Shown here piece after piece: positions 52,980 through 60,790 of a stretch of 64,000 nt of DNA. The DNA is from Actinoplanes couchii (GTDB taxonomy: Bacteria; Actinomycetota; Actinomycetes; Mycobacteriales; Micromonosporaceae). Where the stretch lies: NCBI RefSeq assembly GCF_016862075.1, contig NZ_BOMG01000077.1:33765-97764 (forward strand), in the 5' to 3' direction. The notes beneath the pieces are model-generated. The model was not told the DNA's origin and did not search any database. It saw nothing but the letters and a program-made list of their open reading frames with translations. Each line of letters begins with the position of its first letter. Within the stretch, counting starts at the first letter, position 1. A program made the translations under genes and the position numbers.

Positions 52980-53642
52980 ATGTGTGCGAAGGTCCTGGTA
53001 GCCGAGGACGACCCCCGTCAGGCCGAGGTTATCCGGCGTTACCTGGTCAGCGAGGGCCACGAGACGATCGTGGTCCACGACGGGCGGGCCGCGCTGGAGA
53101 CCGCCCGCCGCACCTCGCCGGACCTGATCGTGCTCGACGTGATGATGCCCGAACTCGACGGGCTGCACGTCTGCCGGACCCTGCGCGCCGAGTCGGACGT
53201 GCTGGTGCTGATGCTCACCGCGCGGCGTACCGAGGACGATCTGCTCCTGGGGTTGGAGTTGGGGGCCGACGACTATCTGGTCAAGCCGTACAGCCCGCGG
53301 GAGTTGATGGCCCGGATCCGGACGCTGTTGCGGCGGCGGCCGGTCGTCGCCCCGGTCGAGGCCACCGGTGGTGTCGTGGTGAACCAGAACAGTCACGAGG
53401 TGACCGTCGACGGCGCGCTGATCGACTGCACGCGGGGTGAGTTCGCCATCCTCGCCGCCATGGCCGGGCAACCCGACCGGGTCTTCAGCCGCGCCCAGCT
53501 GCTGCACCACACCCGGGGCATCGACCGCAGCTCCACCGAACGCACCATCGACATGCACGTGATGAACCTGCGCCGCAAGATCGGGGCGCAGCGGCTGGTC
53601 ACCGTCTACGGCATCGGCTACAAGCTGGTGGCGGGGGCGTGA
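52980..53642 (+). CDS. OmpR-family response regulator
   Basis: The protein has 220 residues. Receiver domain: acidic pair D10-D11, phosphorylated D53 (LIVLDVMMPELDG), T80 and K102 (LVKPYSP). A C-terminal winged helix follows (CTRGEFAILAAMAGQPDRVFSRAQLL, IDMHVMNLRRKIG). It overlaps the histidine kinase gene by 4 bp and is divergent from the MacB-type exporter operon, which it most likely controls. Confidence 0.94.
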   Translation: MCAKVLVAEDDPRQAEVIRRYLVSEGHETIVVHDGRAALETARRTSPDLIVLDVMMPELDGLHVCRTLRAESDVLVLMLTARRTEDDLLLGLELGADDYLVKPYSPRELMARIRTLLRRRPVVAPVEATGGVVVNQNSHEVTVDGALIDCTRGEFAILAAMAGQPDRVFSRAQLLHHTRGIDRSSTERTIDMHVMNLRRKIGAQRLVTVYGIGYKLVAGA

Positions 53643-55393
53643 GCCGGGTACCGATCCGGCACAGCCTGATCTCCCGGCTGCTGGCCACCTCGGTGCTCAT
53701 CGCGCTCGCCGCCATCGTCACCACCGCGTGGCTGGCCACCCAGACCGCGACGCGGGCGATCCGCCAGGAGCAGGGGCGGTCCCTGACCGACGACAAAGGC
53801 GTCTACGACATGCTCATCGGGTACGCCGCCACCCACCCGGACTGGTCGGGGGCCCACGAGCTGATCACCGCCCGGGCCGCGGAACTGGGCCGGCGGATCA
53901 CCCTGATGACCGCGGACCGGCAGGTCATCGTCGAGTCCGGGCCCGGGCCGTCGCTGCGGGACGCCCGGCCGTCGGCGACCGTCGACCCGCTCGAGCTGGA
54001 CCTGGGGCTGACCGGTGGCACCTCACAGATCGACGAACGGGTGGTCGGGCCGTTCCGGCTGTCCGACCCGGAGCGTGCCTCCTATCGGAAATGGGCCTCC
54101 GACCAGGTCGCCTGCATGGAGGCGTCCGGGGTGGCGGCGGCGGTCGTCGAGAAGCCGGGTGGGCGGGCCGTGGCCGAACCCACCGGCACCGATCCGTTCG
54201 ACAACGGTGCGGAGTGCCGGGCGAAATATGAGGACATCACCACCGACACGGAGCGCAAAGCGTTGCGGGCGCTGGCGCAGTTGACCGCTCGATGCATGGG
54301 TCTGGAGCCCGATAAAAAGCTCTATATCAGCACAAACTTGCATATGTATGTTCTGCCGACGGATCAGATCGCTCAGATCGTGCCGGCCGAGCCGTTGAAG
54401 ACTCCGGGTCGGGCGGCGTCGTGCCTGGAGAAATCGCGAAAAATCCAATTTCAGCCGTACGTCGCCCCACCGGCCCTGCTGTTCGTAACCGATCCCGGCA
54501 CCGGCGGAGATTTCACGACGTTCACGTTGTCCCGGGACAACCTGCTGCGCATCGGTGGTGTCACCGGCGGCGTCCTGCTCGCCACCATCCTGGTCACCGT
54601 GCTGGTCGGGCGCCGTCTGGTCCGGCCGCTGCGGGCGCTCACCGACGCCGCCGGTGGGCAGGCGCCGGTGCCGGCCGGCGGGCGCGACGAGATCGGGCGG
54701 CTCGCGCGGGCCCTCAACGACTCCGCCGACCGCCGCGACCGGGCCGAGACCCAGCGCCGGGCCATGGTCAGTGACGTGGCGCACGAGCTGCGGACACCGC
54801 TGACCAACATCCGCAGCTGGCTGGAGGCCGCCCAGGACGATCTCGCGCCCACCGACGCCCAGCTGCTCACCCTGCTGCACGAGGAGGCCGTCCAGCTGCA
54901 GCACATCATCGACGACCTCAGTGACCTGGCCGCCGGAGACGCCGGCACGCTGCGGATCCATCCGGTCCGGGTGAACCTGCGGGAACTGCTCGACCAGGTG
55001 GTGGAGAGCCAGGCGCAGACCGATGGCGTACGCCTGACCCTGGACGTCGCGGGCGACCCGAAGATCGAGGCCGACCCGGTGCGACTGCGGCAGATCGTGG
55101 CGAACCTGGTGTCGAACGCGATCCGCTACACCCCGCCCGGCGGTGCGGTGACCGTCTCCGCCTCCGGTTCCGCGCTGACCGTGCGGGACACCGGCATCGG
55201 CATCGACCCCACCGACCTGCCGAAGATCTTCGACCGGTTCTGGCGGGCCGACCAGTCCCGCAGCCGGGCCACCGGCGGCAGCGGTCTCGGCCTGGCGATC
55301 ACCCGCAAACTGGTCGAGGCGCACGGCTGGACCGTCACCGTGACCAGCACGCCGGGCCGGGGCACGGTATTCACCGTCGATTTCCTTTCATGA
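53639..55393 (+). CDS. Sensor histidine kinase with four-cysteine extracellular domain
   Basis: The protein has 584 residues. TM1 about 10-34. Extracellular domain 40-300 with cysteines at 159, 193, 219 and 262 (VACMEASGV, AECRAKY, ARCMGLEPD, ASCLEKS). TM2 about 302-325, then HAMP, H-box VAHELRTPLTN, N-box NLVSNAIRYTPPGG, G1 DTGIGI and G2 GGSGLGLAI, all intact. The GTG start overlaps the regulator stop. The four-cysteine part mirrors the lipoprotein encoded at 49392-49955, so the two may sense or bind the same ligand or each other. Confidence 0.93.
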   Translation: MSRVPIRHSLISRLLATSVLIALAAIVTTAWLATQTATRAIRQEQGRSLTDDKGVYDMLIGYAATHPDWSGAHELITARAAELGRRITLMTADRQVIVESGPGPSLRDARPSATVDPLELDLGLTGGTSQIDERVVGPFRLSDPERASYRKWASDQVACMEASGVAAAVVEKPGGRAVAEPTGTDPFDNGAECRAKYEDITTDTERKALRALAQLTARCMGLEPDKKLYISTNLHMYVLPTDQIAQIVPAEPLKTPGRAASCLEKSRKIQFQPYVAPPALLFVTDPGTGGDFTTFTLSRDNLLRIGGVTGGVLLATILVTVLVGRRLVRPLRALTDAAGGQAPVPAGGRDEIGRLARALNDSADRRDRAETQRRAMVSDVAHELRTPLTNIRSWLEAAQDDLAPTDAQLLTLLHEEAVQLQHIIDDLSDLAAGDAGTLRIHPVRVNLRELLDQVVESQAQTDGVRLTLDVAGDPKIEADPVRLRQIVANLVSNAIRYTPPGGAVTVSASGSALTVRDTGIGIDPTDLPKIFDRFWRADQSRSRATGGSGLGLAITRKLVEAHGWTVTVTSTPGRGTVFTVDFLS

Positions 55394-55412
55394 TCCACAT
55401 ACCATCTGCGGC

Positions 55413-56351
55413 ATGGTGACTCTGCAGGACGTCCAGGACGCCGCCGCCCGCCTCGACGGCATCGCCCACCGCACCCCGGTGATCCGCTCCCGGACCCTGG
55501 ACGCCCTGGCCGGAGCCTCGGTCTTCCTCAAGGCGGAGAACTTCCAGCGCGGCGGCGCCTTCAAATTCCGCGGCGCCTACAACACCGCCGCCCAGCTCTC
55601 CCCTGACCAGCTGGCCCGGGGCATCGTCGCCTTCTCCTCCGGCAACCACGCCCAGGCGGTCGCCATCGCCGCCCGGGAACTCGGCAGCAGCGCGGTGATC
55701 GTGATGCCGTCGGACAGCCCGAAGGTCAAAATCGAGGCGGTTCGCGGGTACGGCGGGGAAATCGTCCTCTACGACCGCTACACCGACGACCGGCTCGCCA
55801 TCACCGGGGAACTGGCCGCCTCCCGTGGCCTGGCGCTGATCCCGCCGTACGACCACCCGGACGTGATCGCCGGCCAGGGCACCGCCACCCTGGAACTGCT
55901 CGACGAGGTGGGCCCGGTGGACACCCTGATCGCCCCGATCGGTGGTGGCGGCCTGATCGCCGGCAGCGCCCTGGCCGCGCCCGGCGCCCGGGTGATCGGC
56001 GTGGAACCGGTCGCCGGCGACGACACCAGGCGCTCGCTGGCGGCCGGGGTCCAGGTCCGGATCGAGGTGCCCCGGACGATCGCCGACGGCCTGACCGTGG
56101 CGACCCCCGGCGACATCACGTTCCCGCTCAACCAGCGCCTGGTCGACGAGGTGATCCTGGTCAGCGACGACGAGCTGCGCGACGCGATGCGGTTCGCCCT
56201 GGACCGCCTCAAGATCGTCCTGGAGCCGAGCGGCGCGGCCGGCCTGGCCGTCCTGCTCACCGGCCGTCTGCCGAGCACCGCCTCCCGCGTCGGCGTGATC
56301 CTCACCGGCGGCAACGTCGGCGCCGCCCGCCTGGCCGCGCTCCTTGCTTGA
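55413..56351 (+). CDS. PLP-dependent threonine/serine dehydratase family enzyme
   Basis: The protein has 312 residues. The PLP lysine is in GAFKFRGAYN, the asparagine loop is SSGNHAQAVA and the phosphate-binding loop is GGGGLIAG. Length and lack of a regulatory ACT domain fit catabolic threonine dehydratase, serine racemase or threo-3-hydroxyaspartate ammonia-lyase; sequence alone does not decide. The stop codon lies in the first unit of a 19-bp tandem array. Confidence 0.88.
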   Translation: MVTLQDVQDAAARLDGIAHRTPVIRSRTLDALAGASVFLKAENFQRGGAFKFRGAYNTAAQLSPDQLARGIVAFSSGNHAQAVAIAARELGSSAVIVMPSDSPKVKIEAVRGYGGEIVLYDRYTDDRLAITGELAASRGLALIPPYDHPDVIAGQGTATLELLDEVGPVDTLIAPIGGGGLIAGSALAAPGARVIGVEPVAGDDTRRSLAAGVQVRIEVPRTIADGLTVATPGDITFPLNQRLVDEVILVSDDELRDAMRFALDRLKIVLEPSGAAGLAVLLTGRLPSTASRVGVILTGGNVGAARLAALLA

Positions 56352-56438
56352 CCGCTACCTCTTTGCTCGACTGCTGCCTCGTTGCTTGACCGCTGCCTCG
56401 TTGTTCGACTGCTGCCTCTTTGCTTGACCGCTACTGGT
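56344..56438. repeat. Five tandem 19-bp repeats starting at the dehydratase stop
   Basis: Units begin at 56344, 56363, 56382, 56401 and 56420, core TTGCTTGACCGCT(A/G)CCTC. The first unit includes the last codons and TGA (56349-56351) of the dehydratase gene; the array fills the spacer up to the next start at 56452. The period is not a multiple of three. Confidence 0.92.
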
Positions 56439-56451
56439 TGTATCGGCTGCT

Positions 56452-56778
56452 GTGGATCAAGTCGACTACCTGATCATTCATCCGGGGCTCCTGGAGCGGC
56501 CGGACCGGATGCTGATGCTGGCCGCCGGCTTCGCGGTCACCGGGATCGTGCTCTTCTTCCTCCGCCAGATACCGCCCCTGGCCAGGTTGCGGGCCTGGCC
56601 CTGCTTCGTGATGGCCGTGGTGTGGGTGCTGTTCGCCAAGATGGAGGCCGGGCTGGTGGGCCAGGGGTACAACATCCGGCTCGACATGATCATCTTCCAC
56701 CCGGTCCTCACCCTGCTGTCGGTGCTGGCCCTGGTCGGCGCGGTGTGGCCGGCCTCCCGCGCGTCCCGGGTCCGCTAG
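56452..56778 (+). CDS. Small hypothetical membrane protein
   Basis: The protein has 108 residues from a GTG, with three hydrophobic segments (RMLMLAAGFAVTGIVLFFL, LRAWPCFVMAVVWVLFA, VLTLLSVLALVGAVWP). No family recognised. Its stop codon overlaps that of the convergent gene in a shared CTAG (56775-56778). Confidence 0.65.
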   Translation: MDQVDYLIIHPGLLERPDRMLMLAAGFAVTGIVLFFLRQIPPLARLRAWPCFVMAVVWVLFAKMEAGLVGQGYNIRLDMIIFHPVLTLLSVLALVGAVWPASRASRVR

Positions 56779-57584
56779 CGGACCTGGGTGGAGACCGGGT
56801 CCAGGTAGAAGAGGCACTGGACGGTGTTGAACTCGCGGATCTCGGCGGTGAAACGGAACGTGTCGCCCTCGCGTACCCGGGCCGGGATCTTCTTGCCGGT
56901 CAGGTTCAGGTCGCGGATGCTGACGTTCTCATACTTGAAGGCCGGGCCGACAGTCGCTTCGGAACCCTTGTCGCCGGGGCGTAGCAGCAGGTCGAAGCGG
57001 GTTTCGTAGTCACGATAGGGCGCCAGGTCCGCGATCGAGCCGTTGAACGCGACGGTCTGGCCCTGATGACCGCTCGCGAAGGTCGAGTTGGCGGTGTCGC
57101 AGTAGTCGGGTTCTTTCATCAGGGCCGCGAACTCGGGGTTGTTCTTCGGCGTGATCACCTTGGTGGCCTTCGCACTCCCGGTGACCGTTGTGCCCCCGGG
57201 GGCCTTCGCACTCCCGGTGGCATTTGTGCCCCCGGTGGCCGTGACGGCTTGGGTGGCCGGGGCGGACGGTGTTTTTTGTGGTGCGCTTGCCGTGGCCACC
57301 GTTCTGTCCGGCTGCTGGACTGCCTCGGTTCGGTCGCCGTCGTCGCTGAACACCGCGATCAGACCACCGACAGCGGCGATGACCGCGAGCACGGCGACAC
57401 CCGCACCGGCCATCAGCCAGGACTCCCGCTTCTTCGGCCGCCGGAAGTCGAGGCTGGAACGCAGCATGCCCTGGTTCTGCCCGGTGAGCTCCCAGCCGTC
57501 GTTCCGCATCTTCGAGATCGTCAGACCTTCGGCGCCGCGTACCGTCCGCACGGTCTTGAACTCATACTCGATCTCGTCAGCCAT
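56775..57584 (-). CDS. Membrane-anchored DUF4839-like protein
   Basis: The protein has 269 residues from the ATG at 57584. A short N-terminal cytoplasmic part (EIEYEFKTVRTVRGAEGLTISKMRNDGWELTGQNQGMLR), one membrane helix (MAGAGVAVLAVIAAVGGLIAVF), a Thr/Ala/Pro-rich linker and a C-terminal extracellular domain (NNPEFAALMKEPDYCD...GQTVAFNGSIADLAPY) of DUF4839 type. The linker contains a 36-bp coding duplication (57165-57236, 12-residue repeat with TGSAKA). Function unknown. The longer upstream frame to 57719 is not supported. Confidence 0.75.
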   Translation of the reverse strand: MADEIEYEFKTVRTVRGAEGLTISKMRNDGWELTGQNQGMLRSSLDFRRPKKRESWLMAGAGVAVLAVIAAVGGLIAVFSDDGDRTEAVQQPDRTVATASAPQKTPSAPATQAVTATGGTNATGSAKAPGGTTVTGSAKATKVITPKNNPEFAALMKEPDYCDTANSTFASGHQGQTVAFNGSIADLAPYRDYETRFDLLLRPGDKGSEATVGPAFKYENVSIRDLNLTGKKIPARVREGDTFRFTAEIREFNTVQCLFYLDPVSTQVR

Positions 57585-57734
57585 GCGGTCCCGTGCCCCC
57601 TGAAAGTACTGCTCACGCCCACTGCCGCGGGCAGCATAGGACCCCACCCGGCCACACGGCATCACCCGCGTCACACCCGTCCCGCTTCTGCCGTTTCGGC
57701 CCATGACCCACTCCGACAACAGGGTCGATTACCT

Positions 57735-57790
57735 GCCCACTCGCGGGTTCCTCACTTGCCCGCTCGCGGGTTCCTCACTTGCCCGCTCGC
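57735..57790. repeat. 23-bp tandem repeat, 2.4 copies, in a 307-bp gene-free gap
   Basis: Units start at 57735, 57758 and 57781 (partial), core GCCCGCTCGCGGGTTCCTCAC. The gap 57585-57891 also holds a MerR-type promoter element; no gene is supported in it. Confidence 0.88.
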
Positions 57791-57825
57791 CGCTTTCGGC
57801 GACGCGGCACCGGCCCCGGCGGCAT

Positions 57826-57856
57826 TTGACTCTCGACTAGGTCGAGGGTCCACGCT
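57826..57856 (+). promoter_or_regulatory. Second MerR-type element, orphaned
   Basis: TTGACT (57826-57831), a 19-nt spacer with the perfect dyad CTCGAC-N3-GTCGAG (57832-57846), and a weak -10 CACGCT (57851-57856). About 22 of 24 bases match the element upstream of the YunG-like gene. It points right, into the 3' end of the oppositely oriented reductase gene, so its target is unclear. Confidence 0.55.
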
Positions 57857-57891
57857 TTCGGTGTCGGCATTTTGGGAGGGGGCTCGAATGA

Positions 57892-58824
57892 TCAGGTCCA
57901 GGGCAGGCCGGAGCGGGTCTTCCAATAGTCCGTGGCGGGTTCGGCGAGGGCGGCCAGGCGATCCAGGTCGGCGTCGCTCAGGGTGGTGGTGGCAGCTCGC
58001 AGATTGGAGTCGAGCTGGCCGGCGGTGGCCGCCCCGGACAGCACGATCGTCGCCCACGGCTGTTGCAGCGCGGCGGCCAGCGCCACCGCGTCCGGGGCGG
58101 CGCCCAGGGCTTCCAGGGTCGCCAGGCGGCCGTTGGCCATCGCCTCCTTGACGATCACCACCAGGCCGGCGTCGTGGGCCTCGGCCAGGGCCGGTCCGGC
58201 GCTGGGTTCGAGGAGGTTCCAGGTGGCCTGAATGCTGCGGAAGAGCGGCCGCCCGTCAACCTCGACAGCCAGCGCCGCCCGAATCGCGTCGCCCTGGGCC
58301 GGCCCGCTGGTGGACAGCCCGACAACGGCGCCCTGATCAGCCAGCCGCCGGTGCAGCTCGGTGTCGGTGAGCGCGGGACTGTCAGGCGTGACCGAGTGGA
58401 TCTGGTAGAGCGAGAGCCGGTCACCGAACAATGCCCGGCTCTCGCTGACCTGCCGCTCGTAGGCGTCGACGGCGTGATCCTTGACCTCGTGCACGTCAGC
58501 GGTCACCCGCCAGTCCGCGGTGTAGGTGTACCCCCACTTGCTCCCGGCCACCGCCCGATCGTGCCCCGGCAGCCACCCGGCCAGGAACTCTTCAGCCCGC
58601 CCATAGGACCGCGCCGCGTCGAAGTACCGGACCCCGCCCGCATAGGCCCGATCCATCAGCTCGTACGCCCGCAACCGCATGGCCTCGGCGGTGCGATCGG
58701 AAGGAAGGTCCCGCCCACGTCCCAGATTGATGTAACCGGGCCGCCCCACCGCGGCCAGCCCGAGCCCGATCCGGGCAACCCCGGTGAAGTCGTCGAAGAG
58801 ATCCACCACCCGATCAAACACCAT
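57892..58824 (-). CDS. Aldo/keto reductase
   Basis: The protein has 310 residues with a TIM-barrel AKR pattern: catalytic Asp and Tyr in YFDAARSYGRAEEFLAGWL, lysine in GSKWGYTY and histidine in LYQIHSV; the cofactor end is TIVLSGAATAGQLDSNL. Probably NADPH-dependent reduction of aldehydes or ketones; substrate unknown. Monocistronic. Confidence 0.87.
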   Translation of the reverse strand: MVFDRVVDLFDDFTGVARIGLGLAAVGRPGYINLGRGRDLPSDRTAEAMRLRAYELMDRAYAGGVRYFDAARSYGRAEEFLAGWLPGHDRAVAGSKWGYTYTADWRVTADVHEVKDHAVDAYERQVSESRALFGDRLSLYQIHSVTPDSPALTDTELHRRLADQGAVVGLSTSGPAQGDAIRAALAVEVDGRPLFRSIQATWNLLEPSAGPALAEAHDAGLVVIVKEAMANGRLATLEALGAAPDAVALAAALQQPWATIVLSGAATAGQLDSNLRAATTTLSDADLDRLAALAEPATDYWKTRSGLPWT

Positions 58825-58875
58825 CCCGCCGCGCCCGCCGTCACGTCGGCGGTGGGCACGTGGTCTCGCTGTCTC

Positions 58876-60651
58876 TCACCAGCGGAGCGGCAGTGTTTTC
58901 ACGTAGTCGGTCAGTGCCGTCGACAGGAGCCGGTGGTCGGCGGCTGACGGGTGCCAGTCGCAGCCGAGCAGGTCCAGGGGGAGGTCGTAGTGGAGGGCGT
59001 GAACACGGTTGTCTCCGGCAGCGGTTCGGTCGGCGACGATCTTCTCCACCGAGGTGGCCAGCGCGGTGGTGTTCCACAGGGTGGGGTAGGTGAGCACGAA
59101 CTGCGCTTTCGGGCCGTACCGCAGTCGCAGCTTCCGCAGGAAACCGGCGTAGGCCTCCTGGAAGGCCGCGGTGAGGGCCGCCTCGTCGGGCCACGGTTCG
59201 CCGGTGGCCAGTGGGGTGGAGAAGTCGTTGATGCCCAGACCGATGACGATCACCTGCGGGCTCCAGCTGGCCGGGCGTGGCCAGACGGCGGGGTCGGCGG
59301 CCTGGAGGGTGCGTTCGTACCAGGTGCGGTAATCGGTGCCGGGATCGCCGCCGCCGTAGTTGCGCACCATGCCCCGGCCGGACCAGGCGTTCAGTTGGTA
59401 GTCGGCGTTCAAGGTCCGGGCGGTCAGCGCGCCGAACGACTGGTCGGCATTGGAGTTGCGGTCGACGCCGCCGGTGGTCGAGCAGTCACGCAACGTCGAG
59501 GTGTTGCCGTAACCGGCCGTCCACGAATCCCCGATGAACTCGATCTGCCGGCTGCGAGCGGCCGGTTTTCCGACCACGGCACCGCCCGGACCTGCGACAA
59601 AGCCTCCGAACAAACCGGGAGACCACGGGCTTTCGGTACGTTTGGCGAGCCGCACGTCGTGCACACCCGCTCCGAGTCCGGTCACCCAGCGTGTGGTGCG
59701 CCCGGGGGTTACCAGGGTGACCGGCGGCCGGTCGTCGATGCGCAGCTCGTAGTCGTTGACCGCGTCGTCGAGCACGACCCCGACGCTGTCGCCGCGGACC
59801 CGGCCCTCGAAGTAGACGCCCGGCCAGGTGTAGCGCGCGCCGGTGTCACGGGCCTCGATCCGGCCGGCGGTGTGCACGCCGTCTAGGGCGCGGGTGCCCG
59901 GGGCTACGGCCCGGCCGGTGACCGCGGAGATCTTTCCCGGACAGAGCTTGCCGGTACGGAGTACGTCGGCGATGCCCGGGATCGCGGCGACCGTGTTCGG
60001 CGGCCAGTCGTGCATCAGGATCACGTCACCGTCGGTGAGTTGCCCGGCTGCGGTCACGATCTGCTCGGGGGTCGCGTTGTCCCAGTCCCGGGAGTCGACA
60101 TCGGTGTTGATCTCGGTGAGGCCGAAGCGGCGTTCCACGGCCCGGAGCGCGTCGTTGGTGTCCAGGTAGGGCGGGCGGAACAGTTCGGGCGTGACACCGG
60201 TGACGCTGGTGATCACGTCCTGGGTGCGGGAGATCTGGGCGGCCTGTTCGGATTCGGTCAGCTGGGTCATGAACGGGTGGTCCCAGCTGTGGTTGCCGAT
60301 CCACATCCCGGCGCGCAACTGGGCGCGGGCCAGCTCGGGATTGGCCTCGACGTTCTGTCCGGTATTGAACATGGTCGCCCGCAGCCCGGCACGTTTCAGC
60401 GCGGCGAGCAGGGCCGCCGTGTTGCCGGCGGCGGGCCCGTCATCAAAGGTCAGCCCGACGTATCCGGAGCACGCCTTCCCCGGAGCGGTGGAGACCGGAG
60501 GGGTTGAGGCCGGAGGGGCTGAGGTTGGAGGGGTGGAGACCAGAGCAGGGGAGCGCGGAGCGGTGGAGGTCGGTGGCGTGGCGAGCGCGGGGAGGGGGAC
60601 GGCGACGATTCCGGCGGTCAGGGCGAGGGCAAGGGTGGCGATTCGTTGCAT
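58876..60651 (-). CDS. Secreted CE4 polysaccharide deacetylase fused to a CE2-like SGNH esterase
   Basis: The protein has 591 residues. Signal peptide 1-25, then a Thr/Pro/Ser linker with 15-bp coding repeats (60487-60546). The NodB/CE4 domain (about 60-250) has D70-D71 (LTFDDGP) and metal histidines H121 and H125 (NHSWDHP). A jelly-roll segment follows, then a C-terminal SGNH/CE2 domain: serine in IGDSWTAGYG (near 375), GIND (near 472) and the Asp/His pair in DWHPS (near 564). Expected to remove acetyl groups from xylan or related wall polymers. A CebR-like operator sits directly before the start codon. Confidence 0.9.
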   Translation of the reverse strand: MQRIATLALALTAGIVAVPLPALATPPTSTAPRSPALVSTPPTSAPPASTPPVSTAPGKACSGYVGLTFDDGPAAGNTAALLAALKRAGLRATMFNTGQNVEANPELARAQLRAGMWIGNHSWDHPFMTQLTESEQAAQISRTQDVITSVTGVTPELFRPPYLDTNDALRAVERRFGLTEINTDVDSRDWDNATPEQIVTAAGQLTDGDVILMHDWPPNTVAAIPGIADVLRTGKLCPGKISAVTGRAVAPGTRALDGVHTAGRIEARDTGARYTWPGVYFEGRVRGDSVGVVLDDAVNDYELRIDDRPPVTLVTPGRTTRWVTGLGAGVHDVRLAKRTESPWSPGLFGGFVAGPGGAVVGKPAARSRQIEFIGDSWTAGYGNTSTLRDCSTTGGVDRNSNADQSFGALTARTLNADYQLNAWSGRGMVRNYGGGDPGTDYRTWYERTLQAADPAVWPRPASWSPQVIVIGLGINDFSTPLATGEPWPDEAALTAAFQEAYAGFLRKLRLRYGPKAQFVLTYPTLWNTTALATSVEKIVADRTAAGDNRVHALHYDLPLDLLGCDWHPSAADHRLLSTALTDYVKTLPLRW

Positions 60652-60653
60652 CC

Positions 60654-60665
60654 GGGAGCGCTCCC
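60654..60665 (-). promoter_or_regulatory. CebR-like operator before the CE4-CE2 gene
   Basis: The perfect palindrome GGGAGCGCTCCC occupies 60654-60665, three bases upstream of the ATG. The CebR consensus of streptomycetes is TGGGAGCGCTCCCA; 13 of 14 bases match (the 14-mer here ends CCCA but begins C). This predicts repression relieved by cello-oligosaccharides. Confidence 0.78.
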
Positions 60666-60790
60666 ATCGATGGACGTCGATGGTTGAGCGTAGTGGTGCA
60701 GGTCGAGAGGCGCCAGCCTGAGCAGCCGCGGAGCGGTATTCGGCTGATGCGGCTCCGGGCCGGCGGTGACCGGCCCGGGACCTGCCGAAA

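Noticed and set aside
57888..58151. Small plus-strand frame with a GGGAGG site after the orphan MerR-type element
   Set aside because: It is antisense to the conserved aldo/keto reductase and its translation is Arg/Pro/Trp-rich without family features. Kept only as a possible antisense transcript.
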